NCBI GenBank assembly: GCA_027079305.1
Contig: JALWVU010000073.1
Coordinates: 124,001-188,000, forward strand
Length of the DNA: 64,000 bases
Origin: Aquificaceae bacterium
GTDB lineage: Bacteria; Aquificota; Aquificia; Aquificales; Aquificaceae
Direction: 5' to 3'
The notes beneath the pieces were generated by a model. The model searched no databases. It was not told the origin of the DNA and saw only the letters and a program-made list of their open reading frames with translations. Shown here one piece after another: positions 43,414 through 54,963 of the stretch. Made by a program: the position numbers and the translations under genes. Position 1 is the first letter of the stretch, and the number at the start of each line of letters is the position of its first letter.

Positions 43414-43698
43414 TCAAACCTCCACTATTCTCGGCACCACGAAGAAACCATTTTCCCTCTCAGGAGCGTTCTTCAGGGCCTCTTCCTGAGACAAGCCCTC
43501 CTTAGGCTCGTCCTCCCTCATTGGTGTGCCTTCAGCTTTTTGAATATAAGGTTCAACGTCAGCAGTGTCGAGTTCCTCGAGCTGTTTCACAAAATCGAGT
43601 ATGTCCCCGAGCTGTTTGCTGAAGATCTCCACTTCTTTCTCCGTCAGCTTCAACCTCGCAAGGTGTGCGACCCTTTTAACCCACTCTCTGTCTACCAT
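43414..43698 (-). CDS. gatC: Aspartyl/glutamyl-tRNA amidotransferase subunit C
   Basis: A 94-residue chaperone-like subunit of the GatCAB complex that makes Gln-tRNA and Asn-tRNA. It begins VKRVAHLARLKLTEKE and ends with the normal VPRIVEV. gatA and gatB are not in the window. It lies between mutL and recA, both close on the same strand. Confidence 0.95.
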   Translation of the reverse strand: MVDREWVKRVAHLARLKLTEKEVEIFSKQLGDILDFVKQLEELDTADVEPYIQKAEGTPMREDEPKEGLSQEEALKNAPERENGFFVVPRIVEV

Positions 43699-43745
43699 AG
43701 GGTATTAATATACACTCTCACCCCCCGGGCATGCACCGCATAGCT

Positions 43746-45035
43746 TCAGAAACTCCTTCCAAGTTTCTCGTATATGTCTTTGAGGTGAATCCTGTAGTAT
43801 ATGGGCCTTCCGTGTGGGCAGACGTGGGGGTTTTTCAGCTTTTTCCATGTCTCTATCAGCTCTTCCATCTCCTTTTCACTCAGTCTCTTTCCGGACTTGA
43901 TGGCGGATCTACAGGCTATCTCGTCCGCCCCCTTTCCCTCTCCGAGACTCTCGTAGTTTGCCCTTTCGGAGATAAGGTGCTGATCGAAGAAGTATAGATA
44001 GTCCCCCCTCTGAGCAAGGATTATGGTGTTGTCGAGCTGTCCTATAACCCTAAACTCGGTTTCGTATCGGGGAATTTCCTGATCCAGATGAAGTATAACA
44101 TCCTCTTCTCTACTGAGAAGAGCATCTCTGATCAGAGAAAGCGTCTTCCTCTCCTTTACGAACTTTACCTCCCTCTTTTTGGGATGAACGTTGAAGTCCA
44201 CCATAAAGGGAGGCATATCCACAAATATTACGCCGAGAGTCTTGTATCCGAGAATTTTTCTAAGGAACTCCTTGAATGTCCTCGTGCTTACCGGTCTTGA
44301 ATTTACGAAAAGATGAAGCTCTCCCCTAGAAACGTTCCTCTTAACGTAGGCTCTTACCTTGAGAAATCCTGCTTCCCGATATATCCTCTCAAAACCTCTC
44401 CCGAACAACCTCTCTATCCTATCCAGTTCATCGGAAGGCTTCAGATTGAGAACTTCCCGAGCATTTGAGAAGAATACAAGCTCCACACTCGGCCTCACGA
44501 GAGCGTATTCCTTCAAAAGGTCCGCGATCCTCCTTCTTTCGGTATCTTCCCTCTTGAGAAACTTCCTCCTAACGGGCAGGTTGAAGAAGAGGTCTCTTAC
44601 CTCCACCTCGGTTCCGATGGGCATGCCTACCTTCCTTCTGGACACTATCTCACCTCCCTCCACCTCTATCTCGTATCCCTCCCTCTCCTGGAAGAACCTG
44701 GATCTTATCCTCATCCTGCTCACGCTCGCTATGGAATGGAGCGCCTCTCCCCTGAAGCCGTAGCTGGAGAGATTTAAAAGATCTTTCTCGCTCTCTATCT
44801 TACTGGTCGCTCCCTCCTGGACAACCTTCTCGAGGTCCTCCGGATGTATACCCGTTCCGTTATCTCTAACGAGTATGAGTCTCTTGCCACCCTTGGAGAT
44901 CTCCACCTCTACACTGGTGGCCTTGGCGTCTAAGGAGTTCTCCACGAGCTCCTTTACCACGTCCGCAGGGGACTCGATCACCTCCCCCGCAGCTATCCTG
45001 CTCCTGACCTCCGGGGGCAAGATCTTGACGAACAT
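43746..45035 (-). CDS. mutL: DNA mismatch repair protein MutL (short form)
   Basis: A GHKL ATPase of 429 residues, much shorter than E. coli MutL. The N-terminal half has LVENSLDAKA, DNGTGI and YGFRGEAL. The compact C-terminal domain keeps the nicking endonuclease motif DQHLISERANYE (from about 351; DQHx2Ex4E type) and CPHGRP (about 406), so it should cut DNA itself, as expected where MutH is absent. The linker between the halves is very short. gatC, recA, pilT and recJ follow downstream on the same strand. Confidence 0.95.
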   Translation of the reverse strand: MFVKILPPEVRSRIAAGEVIESPADVVKELVENSLDAKATSVEVEISKGGKRLILVRDNGTGIHPEDLEKVVQEGATSKIESEKDLLNLSSYGFRGEALHSIASVSRMRIRSRFFQEREGYEIEVEGGEIVSRRKVGMPIGTEVEVRDLFFNLPVRRKFLKREDTERRRIADLLKEYALVRPSVELVFFSNAREVLNLKPSDELDRIERLFGRGFERIYREAGFLKVRAYVKRNVSRGELHLFVNSRPVSTRTFKEFLRKILGYKTLGVIFVDMPPFMVDFNVHPKKREVKFVKERKTLSLIRDALLSREEDVILHLDQEIPRYETEFRVIGQLDNTIILAQRGDYLYFFDQHLISERANYESLGEGKGADEIACRSAIKSGKRLSEKEMEELIETWKKLKNPHVCPHGRPIYYRIHLKDIYEKLGRSF

Positions 45036-45040
45036 ATCAG

Positions 45041-45895
45041 TTAATTTAGAAGAAAATCAGCCACCATACCCGCCCCCGTTGCAAAGAGAAACCAGGAGAG
45101 CGAGTAAAAGAGGACGAGTTTTTTAGGCAGGAAGCTGAGAAGGGCGGTTATGGTGGGAAGGCATATCCCCGAGGAGGCAAGCATGAAGGTAAGGGCCTGC
45201 CCTGGACTGAAGCCAAGATCGTGCAGGGACCTGGCGATAGGGACTTCCTCTCCCGAGCAGACGTATACGGGAACGGAAAGGAGGCTTATGAGAGGGTAGG
45301 AGAGGATTGAGCTGGAAAACCTCAGAACAAGATCCTGAGGTAGCAGGACCTTCAGCAGTGAGGCTATGGCGAGTCCGAGGAGAACATACTTTCCCGTAGA
45401 CAGAGCAAGAGCTCTCAGGTTTTTCAAGAACTCGGCCAATCTGTCCTTTTTCTCAGCGGAAGCTCCCTGAAGCAGGGGAAGACCTGCCCTCTTACTGAAA
45501 AGAAGAAGCGCAACGTAGGAGATCAGAAGTGCAAACAGAAAGGAGAGCATGAACCTCAGGAGGGTTATATCGAGGCCGAACATCCCAAAAGTCAGGAAGA
45601 GCGTCACGGGCGATAGGACCGGGGCTGTGATCAGGAAGGCGAGGACGGGAGCGTAGCTTCTGGAGAAGCTGTCCATGCTCCTTGCGAGAGGTATCATGGA
45701 GCAGGAACAGACGGGGATCGTCGCTCCGAGTGTGGCGGTAGCGAGGGGGGCGTAAGGTTTGCTGAGCAGATCTCTTCTCAGGAGCTTAGATCCGAGGAAG
45801 CCCTGAAGGAAGGCACCCACAAAGGAAGCGAGCAGAAAGTAGGGCAGAACATCGAGGGTATAACCGATGAAGGTATTTAAAAAGTCCGAGATCAT
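45041..45895 (-). CDS. Permease of the YraQ/DUF318 (ArsP-like) family
   Basis: A 284-residue membrane protein with eight or more helices and the family motif GATIPVCSCSMIPLARSM, whose cysteines (CSC) may bind a soft metal or metalloid. A second Cys patch SVPVYVCSGEEVPIARSL repeats the pattern in the second half. Relatives export organoarsenicals, but most are uncharacterised. The gene overlaps yebC by 4 bases. Confidence 0.85.
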   Translation of the reverse strand: MISDFLNTFIGYTLDVLPYFLLASFVGAFLQGFLGSKLLRRDLLSKPYAPLATATLGATIPVCSCSMIPLARSMDSFSRSYAPVLAFLITAPVLSPVTLFLTFGMFGLDITLLRFMLSFLFALLISYVALLLFSKRAGLPLLQGASAEKKDRLAEFLKNLRALALSTGKYVLLGLAIASLLKVLLPQDLVLRFSSSILSYPLISLLSVPVYVCSGEEVPIARSLHDLGFSPGQALTFMLASSGICLPTITALLSFLPKKLVLFYSLSWFLFATGAGMVADFLLN

Positions 45896-46647
45896 CCGGT
45901 CTCTACTTTCTGAAGGATCTCTTCGGGGATCTCGAAGTTGGCTATAACTTGCTGAACATCCTCCAGATCATCGAGGGCATCTATGAGCTTGAGAACCTTT
46001 CTGGCGGTTTCGGGGTCGTCTACCGCTACGGTCGAGACAGGGATCCAGGTTATCTGAGCCTTTTCCACGGGAACTCCGAGCTTTTCAAGGTTTTCCTTAA
46101 CGTCGTAAAGCTCATCGGGAGAGGTGTAGATCTGGTGTATCTCCTCACCCGTCTGGACGTCCTCCGCTCCCGCCTCTACAGCCTTCTCAAAGATCTCCTC
46201 TTCAGAGATCCCCTTTGCAGGAACCTCTATGTATCCCTTCCTCTCGAAGAGGTAAGATACACACCCGGAAGAGCCGAGGTTTCCCCCGTGCTTTGAGAAG
46301 GTGTGCTTTATCTCCGCAGAGGTTCTGTTCCTGTTGTCCGTAGTGGCGAGAACCATTACAGCCACTCCTCCGGGAGCGTAGCCCTCGTAGATAACCTCCT
46401 CGTAGGTCTCACCTTCGAGCTCACCGGATCCTTTCTTTATAGCTCTCTCGATGGTTTCCAGAGGCATATTCGCCCGCTTGGCCTGTTCTATCGCGGTCCT
46501 GAGCCTCGGATTGAACTCGGGATTGGGGCCCCCGAGCCTCGTGGCCACGGTAATCTCCCTTATCAGTTTGCTGAAGAGCTTCCCTCTCTGAGCGTCTATC
46601 TTGGCTTTCTTGTGCTTTATCTGTGCCCAGTGGCTGTGTCCCGCCAT
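45892..46647 (-). CDS. yebC: YebC/PmpR-family protein
   Basis: A 251-residue protein of the YebC family. It begins MAGHSHWAQIKHKKAK and has GGNLGSSGCVSYLF in the middle. Members bind DNA and regulate transcription, and recent work links some to ribosome stalling. E. coli ruvC is often adjacent to yebC, but no ruv gene is here; mutL-recA-recJ follow instead. GGAGG precedes the ATG. Confidence 0.95.
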   Translation of the reverse strand: MAGHSHWAQIKHKKAKIDAQRGKLFSKLIREITVATRLGGPNPEFNPRLRTAIEQAKRANMPLETIERAIKKGSGELEGETYEEVIYEGYAPGGVAVMVLATTDNRNRTSAEIKHTFSKHGGNLGSSGCVSYLFERKGYIEVPAKGISEEEIFEKAVEAGAEDVQTGEEIHQIYTSPDELYDVKENLEKLGVPVEKAQITWIPVSTVAVDDPETARKVLKLIDALDDLEDVQQVIANFEIPEEILQKVETG

Positions 46648-46689
46648 GCTTCGAACCTCCGAATTTAATAATTTAAGACAGGGAGGCTG

Positions 46690-47805
46690 TCAGTTGTATA
46701 CCTTAACAACCCTGTAAAAGGTGTCCCTCTCGACGGGGATCTTCCCTGCCTTCTTTATAAGTTTTACGAGTCTGTCCACCGAATGTCCGTAGGCGGATTT
46801 GGTTCCCGCAGCGTGAACGATCTTCTCCTCCTCGATTGTCCCGTCGAGGTCGTCCGCACCGAAGTTGAGGGCTATCTGGGCTACCTTCTCGCCGAGTGTG
46901 ACCCAGTAGGCCTTTATATGGTCAAAGTTGTCCAGGAATATCCTCGATATGGCTATGGTCTTGAGGTCGTCCACGGAAGAGGTCCTCCTACCGCCCAGAC
47001 GAGTTCCCTCGGGCCAGTAGGCGAGGGGTATGAACACCTGGAAGCCTCCGGTCTCGTCCTGGATCTCCCGTATTTTGGAAAGGTGCTCTATCCTCTCCTC
47101 GAGGGTCTCAACGTGTCCGTAGAGCATGGTGACGTTAGTGGGTATCCCGAGCCTGTGGGCGGTTTTGTGAACCTCCAGATACTCCTGTGCGTTGGCCTTG
47201 TTGGGAGCTATTATCTTCCTCGCCCTTTCAGAGAATATCTCCGCGCCACCTCCGGGCAGAGCCTCGAGGCCAGCCTCCTTAAGTTCGGTGAGAACCTCCT
47301 CGTAGCTCTTCTTGGATATCTTGGCCATGTGGTGGATCTCTATGGCGGTCCACGCTTTTACGACTACTTCGGGGAAGTTCTTCTTTATCTCCCTAACTAT
47401 CTCAAGGTATTTATCGTATCCCCAGTGGGAGGGAATACCGCCCACTATGTGAACCTCCCTGCCTCCTTCCCTGTAGGTCTCTTCCACCTTTCTGAGTATC
47501 TCCTCCATGGACATCTCGTAGGCTCTCGGATCGGACTTCCTAACACCGAAGGCGCAGAAATCACACTGGTAGACGCACACGTTGGTTGGGTTTATCTGCC
47601 TGTTTACTATGAAGTAAGCGTTCATTCCATTTTTCTTTCTGTTCACATACTCCGCAAGATGCCCTATAGCTGTAAGCTCGTTGCTTTCGAAAAGATATAA
47701 GGCTTCCTCTTCGCTTATCCTCTTATCCTCGAGAACCTTCTCCGCTATCTGGGAAAGCCTTCTGTCCCCGATAGTTCTGAGAACGTCATCTATAGCAAGT
47801 TCCAT
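46690..47805 (-). CDS. mqnE: Aminofutalosine synthase MqnE (radical SAM)
   Basis: A radical-SAM enzyme of the futalosine route to menaquinone-type quinones, 371 residues. The cluster motif is CVYQCDFC (CxxxCxxC) after RQINPTNV, and VGGIPSHWGYDKY and WTAIEIHHMAK are typical of MqnE rather than MqnC. GGAGGAGG precedes the ATG. A UbiA-type prenyltransferase at 54964 could serve the same pathway. Other mqn genes are not in the window. Confidence 0.9.
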   Translation of the reverse strand: MELAIDDVLRTIGDRRLSQIAEKVLEDKRISEEEALYLFESNELTAIGHLAEYVNRKKNGMNAYFIVNRQINPTNVCVYQCDFCAFGVRKSDPRAYEMSMEEILRKVEETYREGGREVHIVGGIPSHWGYDKYLEIVREIKKNFPEVVVKAWTAIEIHHMAKISKKSYEEVLTELKEAGLEALPGGGAEIFSERARKIIAPNKANAQEYLEVHKTAHRLGIPTNVTMLYGHVETLEERIEHLSKIREIQDETGGFQVFIPLAYWPEGTRLGGRRTSSVDDLKTIAISRIFLDNFDHIKAYWVTLGEKVAQIALNFGADDLDGTIEEEKIVHAAGTKSAYGHSVDRLVKLIKKAGKIPVERDTFYRVVKVYN

Positions 47806-47850
47806 TTTGCCTCCTCCGGAAGGGATTAAATCATAATATAAACCGCCCTA

Positions 47851-48702
47851 CTATTCTACGTTGGCCGCCTGCTGTTTTATCCTGTCGATCTCCGCCTTTA
47901 TCTCCACCACATACTCAGACAGGTCAGGTATCTTGTTCCCGAGGGTGGTTACCTCCCTGTGCATCTCCTGAGCGAGAAACTCGAGCTTCTTTCCCACATC
48001 ACCTTCGCTATCAAGGAGCTTTCTGAATCGGGAAAGATGCGTTTTTAAGCGCGTCACTTCCTCCTCCACATCCATCTTCTCCAGGAGAAACATTATCTCG
48101 TTCAGGACCGTTGGATGTTCCTCCGGCAGGTCGAGGCGTTTTGCCCTATCCAGGACTTTCTCCTTTACCTTATCGATGATAGCGTCCTTCTCTTTCTCTA
48201 TTTGGGAAAGAAGACTCTCTATCCTTTTAGCCCTCCCCAGCAGGTCCGATCTGAGCGCCTCTCCCTCTCTCCTCCTGCTCTCCAGAAGCTCCTCAAGAGC
48301 CCTCCTAACCGCGGTAAGGATTGTTCCTTCAAGCTCCTCGTCTACTTCAACCGTCATCTTCTCAGAATACTTCCAGCTGAGTTCGAAGATAACATCGTCG
48401 CTGACAGAGAGACCAACACCTTCCCTTGAAAGTTTCAAGAGCATGTTCACATTCCCCGCGAGCTTTTCTGTGTCTACGGGGGGAATTACCCTCTTTGACT
48501 CTACGTCAACGACCACATGGAGGGTTCCTCTCCTGAGTTTACCCTTTATAGCTTCCTTTACCTTTGGTTCCACAGGCATGAGAAAGGTAGGTGCCCGGAG
48601 GGATATATCGAGGCCCTTACCGTTCAGAGATCGGATCATCACACCTACCTTCCAGTTATCGCTCTCCGCATCCCCCCTGCCGAAGCCCGTCATGCTGAAC
48701 AT
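47851..48702 (-). CDS. yicC: YicC-family endoribonuclease-like protein
   Basis: A 283-residue protein starting MFSMTGFGRG, the family hallmark. It contains RSLNGKGLDISLR and a C-terminal DUF1732 part ending IKAEIDRIKQQAANVE. E. coli YicC acts as an RNase on small RNAs. ATG 48702 was chosen; the frame stays open upstream through a tRNA gene but that is not coding. There is no ribosome binding site; TAAAAT lies 7 bases before the ATG. Confidence 0.92.
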   Translation of the reverse strand: MFSMTGFGRGDAESDNWKVGVMIRSLNGKGLDISLRAPTFLMPVEPKVKEAIKGKLRRGTLHVVVDVESKRVIPPVDTEKLAGNVNMLLKLSREGVGLSVSDDVIFELSWKYSEKMTVEVDEELEGTILTAVRRALEELLESRRREGEALRSDLLGRAKRIESLLSQIEKEKDAIIDKVKEKVLDRAKRLDLPEEHPTVLNEIMFLLEKMDVEEEVTRLKTHLSRFRKLLDSEGDVGKKLEFLAQEMHREVTTLGNKIPDLSEYVVEIKAEIDRIKQQAANVE

Positions 48703-48705
48703 GCC

Positions 48706-48715
48706 TATAATTTTA
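48706..48715. promoter_or_regulatory. Overlapping divergent -10 boxes, yicC / tRNA-Ser
   Basis: Plus-strand TATAAT (48706-48711) ends 10 bases before the first base of tRNA-Ser. Minus-strand TAAAAT (48715-48710) ends 7 bases before the yicC ATG. They share two base pairs, so the promoters probably compete. Confidence 0.5.
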
Positions 48716-48721
48716 AGGTCA

Positions 48722-48812
48722 GGCGGGGTGGCGGAGCGGACGAACGCGGGGGATTCGAAATCCCTTGCAGGGTGATTTAGCCCTGCCGTGGGTTCAAATC
48801 CCACCCCCGCCG
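48722..48812 (+). tRNA. tRNA-Ser (CGA)
   Basis: A class II tRNA with a long variable arm. Acceptor GGCGGGG pairs with CCCCGCC, and the T arm is GTGGG-TTCAAAT-CCCAC. The anticodon loop TTCGAAA gives CGA. The variable arm stem is GCAGGG with CCCTGC. CCA is not encoded. A CoA-binding-protein gene follows 40 bases later. Confidence 0.97.
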
Positions 48813-48852
48813 TGATAAGATCTTTACATACTCCCGCTTTCAGGAGGTGGCT

Positions 48853-49263
48853 ATGGAGGTTCAGCACAAGGACGAGGCTCTGGAGGCCCTAAAGAGCGCC
48901 AGGGTGGTGGCGGTCATAGGCATATCCCCCAATCCTGAGAGGCCCTCCTACTACACGACCGAGAAGGTTCTTAAAAAGGGAAAGCACAGTGTCTATCTGG
49001 TGAATCCCAAGTATGCGGGGCAGAAGATATTCGATATAGAGGTGCTCCCCTCCCTGAAGGACATCCCCGAGCCCGTGGACATAGTTAACGTCTACAGGAA
49101 TCCCGCTCACATAGAACCTATAGTCCAGGAGGCGATAGAGATAGGTGCCAAGGTGGTCTGGCTCCAGCCCGGAGCCGAAAACTACGAGGTTATAGAGAAA
49201 TACAAGGACAGGATAAAGTTCGTATACGAGGCCTGCATAGGCGTGGAGGCGGGATACCTCTAA
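48853..49263 (+). CDS. CoA-binding (YccU-like) protein
   Basis: A 136-residue Rossmann-fold protein of the CoA_binding_2 family, with VAVIGISPNPERPSYYTTEKVL and a C-terminal VWLQPGAENYEV and YEACIGVEAGYL. Its role is not established in any organism I can recall; CoA or nucleotide binding is likely. ATG 48853 follows AGGAGG at a good distance. The gene ends 4 bases inside the end of convergent cheB. Confidence 0.85.
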   Translation: MEVQHKDEALEALKSARVVAVIGISPNPERPSYYTTEKVLKKGKHSVYLVNPKYAGQKIFDIEVLPSLKDIPEPVDIVNVYRNPAHIEPIVQEAIEIGAKVVWLQPGAENYEVIEKYKDRIKFVYEACIGVEAGYL

Positions 49264-50294
49264 CGCCTTACCTTCTGAACGAGCCTCATCAGCAGGCCCG
49301 GAAGCTCTTCCTTTCTGACCACGTAGTCCACACAGCCCGTTTTTATGGCGTTCTCGGGCATGGCCCAGAGGATCGCGCTTTTGGGATCCTCAGCTACGGT
49401 GATCCCTCCCGCCTTTTTTACCTCCACTATCCCCTTCGAGCCGTCGTTCCCCATGCCCGTCATGATCACACCTACGGTGTTCCTGCCGAAGACTCTCGCG
49501 GCTGAGGAAAGGAGCAGGTCAGCGGAGGGCTTGTATATGTAGCTCTCGTCCTGGATGTAGTTCACGAAAGCGTTGGCGGGCGTTCCCCTCACAACCATGT
49601 GAATCCTTCCCCTCGAGATGTAGACGTGTCCCTTCTCTATAACCTCTCCCTCCTTGGCCTCCTTGACCTTGAGCTGGCAGAGGGAGTCTAAGTGCCTTGC
49701 GAAGGTCTCGGTGAAGGTGTCGGGCATGTGTATGGCTATGAGGATGGGGGAAGGGAAGTCCGCGGGTATCTTGGGAAGGACCGCGCTCAGGGTCTGGGGC
49801 CCTCCCGTGGAGATACCTATGGCCACTACGGGCGTCAGGCTGAACTCAGCCTCCACCTCCCTGCGTATAAGCTCTGGGGGGGCTTCCTCCACGGTCTTGG
49901 TCTTGGCCTCGTAGGCGGATCTTATCTTGCCGAGGATCTCCTCCTTGAAGTTGAAGAGCTCCTGGTAGTCGGTGGGCTTGGTTATGAAGTCGAAGGCCCC
50001 TCTGTTCAGGGCCTCTATGGTCTCCCTCGCTCCCTCCTTTGTGAGGGCGCTTATCATTATCACCTTGCACTCGGGACAGACCTTCCTTATCTCCGCAAGG
50101 GCGGTGAGGCCGTCCATGACGGGCATGTTGATGTCGAGGGTGATCACGTCGGGCCTCAGGGTCTTCACGAGCTCGACAGCCTCCTTACCGTTGGAGGCTT
50201 CCCCCACCACCTCGATGTCCTTTTCCGAGGAGAGGAGCTTCTTGAGAGCCAGCCTCACGAAGGGCGAGTCGTCGACGATGAGAACCCTTATCAT
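49260..50294 (-). CDS. cheB: Chemotaxis response regulator methylesterase CheB
   Basis: Demethylates or deamidates chemoreceptors. The 344 residues have a receiver domain (1-120, VLIVDDSPF, acceptor Asp in VITLDINMPVMDG, TKP loop) and a C-terminal esterase with Ser in GISTGGPQTL, His in IHMPDTFTETFA and Asp in MTGMGNDGSKG. ATG 50294 is 8 bases after AGGAGG; the frame open upstream lies in cheR and is not coding. cheR ends 2 bases before it. Confidence 0.95.
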   Translation of the reverse strand: MIRVLIVDDSPFVRLALKKLLSSEKDIEVVGEASNGKEAVELVKTLRPDVITLDINMPVMDGLTALAEIRKVCPECKVIMISALTKEGARETIEALNRGAFDFITKPTDYQELFNFKEEILGKIRSAYEAKTKTVEEAPPELIRREVEAEFSLTPVVAIGISTGGPQTLSAVLPKIPADFPSPILIAIHMPDTFTETFARHLDSLCQLKVKEAKEGEVIEKGHVYISRGRIHMVVRGTPANAFVNYIQDESYIYKPSADLLLSSAARVFGRNTVGVIMTGMGNDGSKGIVEVKKAGGITVAEDPKSAILWAMPENAIKTGCVDYVVRKEELPGLLMRLVQKVRR

Positions 50295-50296
50295 CC

Positions 50297-51091
50297 TCAA
50301 GTCCTCCTGTAGAAGAAGAACCTGTCCTCCTTGAAGGGCTCGAAGAGGTGGTAGAACTCCTTGCCGAGGATCTCCGTGGAGGAGAGAACCAGGATACCTC
50401 CTTTCCTGAGGGAACTGCGCAGGTTCGAGAGGGCTATCTCCTTGGATTTTGTGTCGAAGTAGATGAGGACGTTCCTGCACAGAACCACGTCGAACCTTCC
50501 CTTCAGGGACGCAAAGCTCTCTGGCTCTATCAGGTTCACCGATCTGAACTCCACCATCCTCTTTATGTCCTTCCTGATCTCCAGAAGGCCGTTCTCGACC
50601 GCAACGAACTCCCTGTATTCTTCTGGTATGTCCTTTATCTCGGAAGCTTTGTATACTCCCCTCCTCGCCTTCTCGAGGACCTCCTCGTTCACGTCCATCC
50701 CGACAACCTTCCCTGATATGTTCCTTCTCTTCATCATCATCGCCAGGGTGTAAGGCTCCTGTCCCGTGGAGCATCCCACGCTTCCCATGTCCAGAAAGCT
50801 CCTTCCCTTCAGGACCACGTCGAAGAGAACCTCCAGCTGTTCCCTCTCCCTGAAGAACCTGGTCTCGGGAACGGTCATCAGGTTTATGAGCTGTTTCCTC
50901 CTCTCGGGAGTCCGCATGAAGAAGGAGATTATCTCCTCTGGAGAGCTTGACTCGAGGCCCGTCTCCTTCAGGAGCCTTTCGAGCTTGTATTCGAGTATCT
51001 TCATCCTCTCATCTGGGTAGTAGTTCCCCGTGAGCTCGTAGATGAGTTTTCTTAAGAGCTCTATCAGCCTGCTTCGCTCTTCCGTCTTCAC
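50297..51091 (-). CDS. cheR: Chemotaxis methyltransferase CheR
   Basis: Methylates chemoreceptor glutamates using SAM. The 264 residues hold the N-terminal helical domain with TRFFRE, the SAM site SVGCSTGQEPYTLAM and the C-terminal NVLIYFD motif. The start is GTG 51091 with AAGG about 10 bases upstream. cheB follows at once. No chemoreceptor, cheA or cheW gene is in the window, so the pair is separated from its partners. Confidence 0.95.
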   Translation of the reverse strand: MKTEERSRLIELLRKLIYELTGNYYPDERMKILEYKLERLLKETGLESSSPEEIISFFMRTPERRKQLINLMTVPETRFFREREQLEVLFDVVLKGRSFLDMGSVGCSTGQEPYTLAMMMKRRNISGKVVGMDVNEEVLEKARRGVYKASEIKDIPEEYREFVAVENGLLEIRKDIKRMVEFRSVNLIEPESFASLKGRFDVVLCRNVLIYFDTKSKEIALSNLRSSLRKGGILVLSSTEILGKEFYHLFEPFKEDRFFFYRRT

Positions 51092-51147
51092 TCCGCTACC
51101 TTGCGCTTTTATTTTAAACTATTTACATTAGAGACTCGGAGCTTAAG

Positions 51148-54101
<2,954 letters not shown>

Positions 54102-54105
<4 letters not shown>

Positions 54106-54953
54106 GCACCGCCATCCTCCTCATATCCTGTCCCGATAGAAAAGGAATAGTAAAGGAGATAGCCAGCTTCATAGCGGACAACAATGGAAATATAATCCAC
54201 TTCGACCAGCACATAGACCCTCAGAAGGGGATATTCTTCGCAAGGGTCGAGTGGGACATAAAGGACTTCCGAGTTCCAAGGGAAAGGATAGAGGAGGCCT
54301 TCAGACCCACCGCGGAGCGCTTCTCGATGAGCTACTCCCTCTACTTCGGAGACTACAGGCAGAGGGTTGCCATCTTCGTCTCCAGGCAGGACCACTGCTT
54401 CTACGATCTGATGCAGAGGTTCAGGAGCGGAGAGCTCAAAGGGGAGGTGAAGCTCGTTATAAGCAACCACCCCGATCTCAAACCTATAGCGGACTTCTTC
54501 GGAGTTCCCTACTACCACATACTCAAGACGAAGGAGAACAAGAGGGAAGCTGAGGAGAAGGAGCTGACCCTCCTGGAAGAGCACGGGATAGACACTATAA
54601 TCCTTGCCAGATACATGCAGATACTCTCCAAAGACTTTGTGGACAGGTTCAGGAACAAGATAATAAACATCCACCACTCCTTCCTCCCCGCCTTCCCGGG
54701 AGCCAAGCCCTACCACAGGGCCTACGAGAGGGGCGTGAAGATAATAGGGGCCACGAGCCACTACGTGACCGAGATCCTCGACGAGGGGCCCATAATAGAG
54801 CAGGACATAATAAGGGTCTCCCACAGGGACTCCCTCGAGGACTTCATAAGAAAGGGAAAGGATATAGAGAGGATAGTCCTTGCGAGGGCGGTCAAGTGGC
54901 ATTTAGAATACAAGGTCCTCGTCTACGACAACAGGACGGTGGTCTTCGACTGA
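54102..54953 (+). CDS. purU: Formyltetrahydrofolate deformylase
   Basis: Hydrolyses 10-formyl-THF to formate and THF. The 283 residues comprise an N-terminal ACT-like domain (CPDRKGIVKEIASFI) and a formyltransferase-fold C-terminal domain with ILARYMQIL, INIHHSFLPAFPGAKPY and the catalytic Asp region ITEILDEGPII (here VTEILDEGPII). With cyclo-ligase and fmt also in the window, several folate one-carbon enzymes are represented. Its ATG overlaps the secA stop (ATGA). Confidence 0.95.
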
Positions 54954-54963
54954 GGGTGCAGGG

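Noticed and set aside
48703-48867. N-terminal extension of YicC through the tRNA-Ser region
   Set aside because: The family starts MFSMTGFG and the upstream part is the complement of a tRNA gene.
50295-50774. N-terminal extension of CheB
   Set aside because: It is out-of-frame cheR sequence. CheB starts normally with MIRVLIVDDSP after a ribosome binding site.
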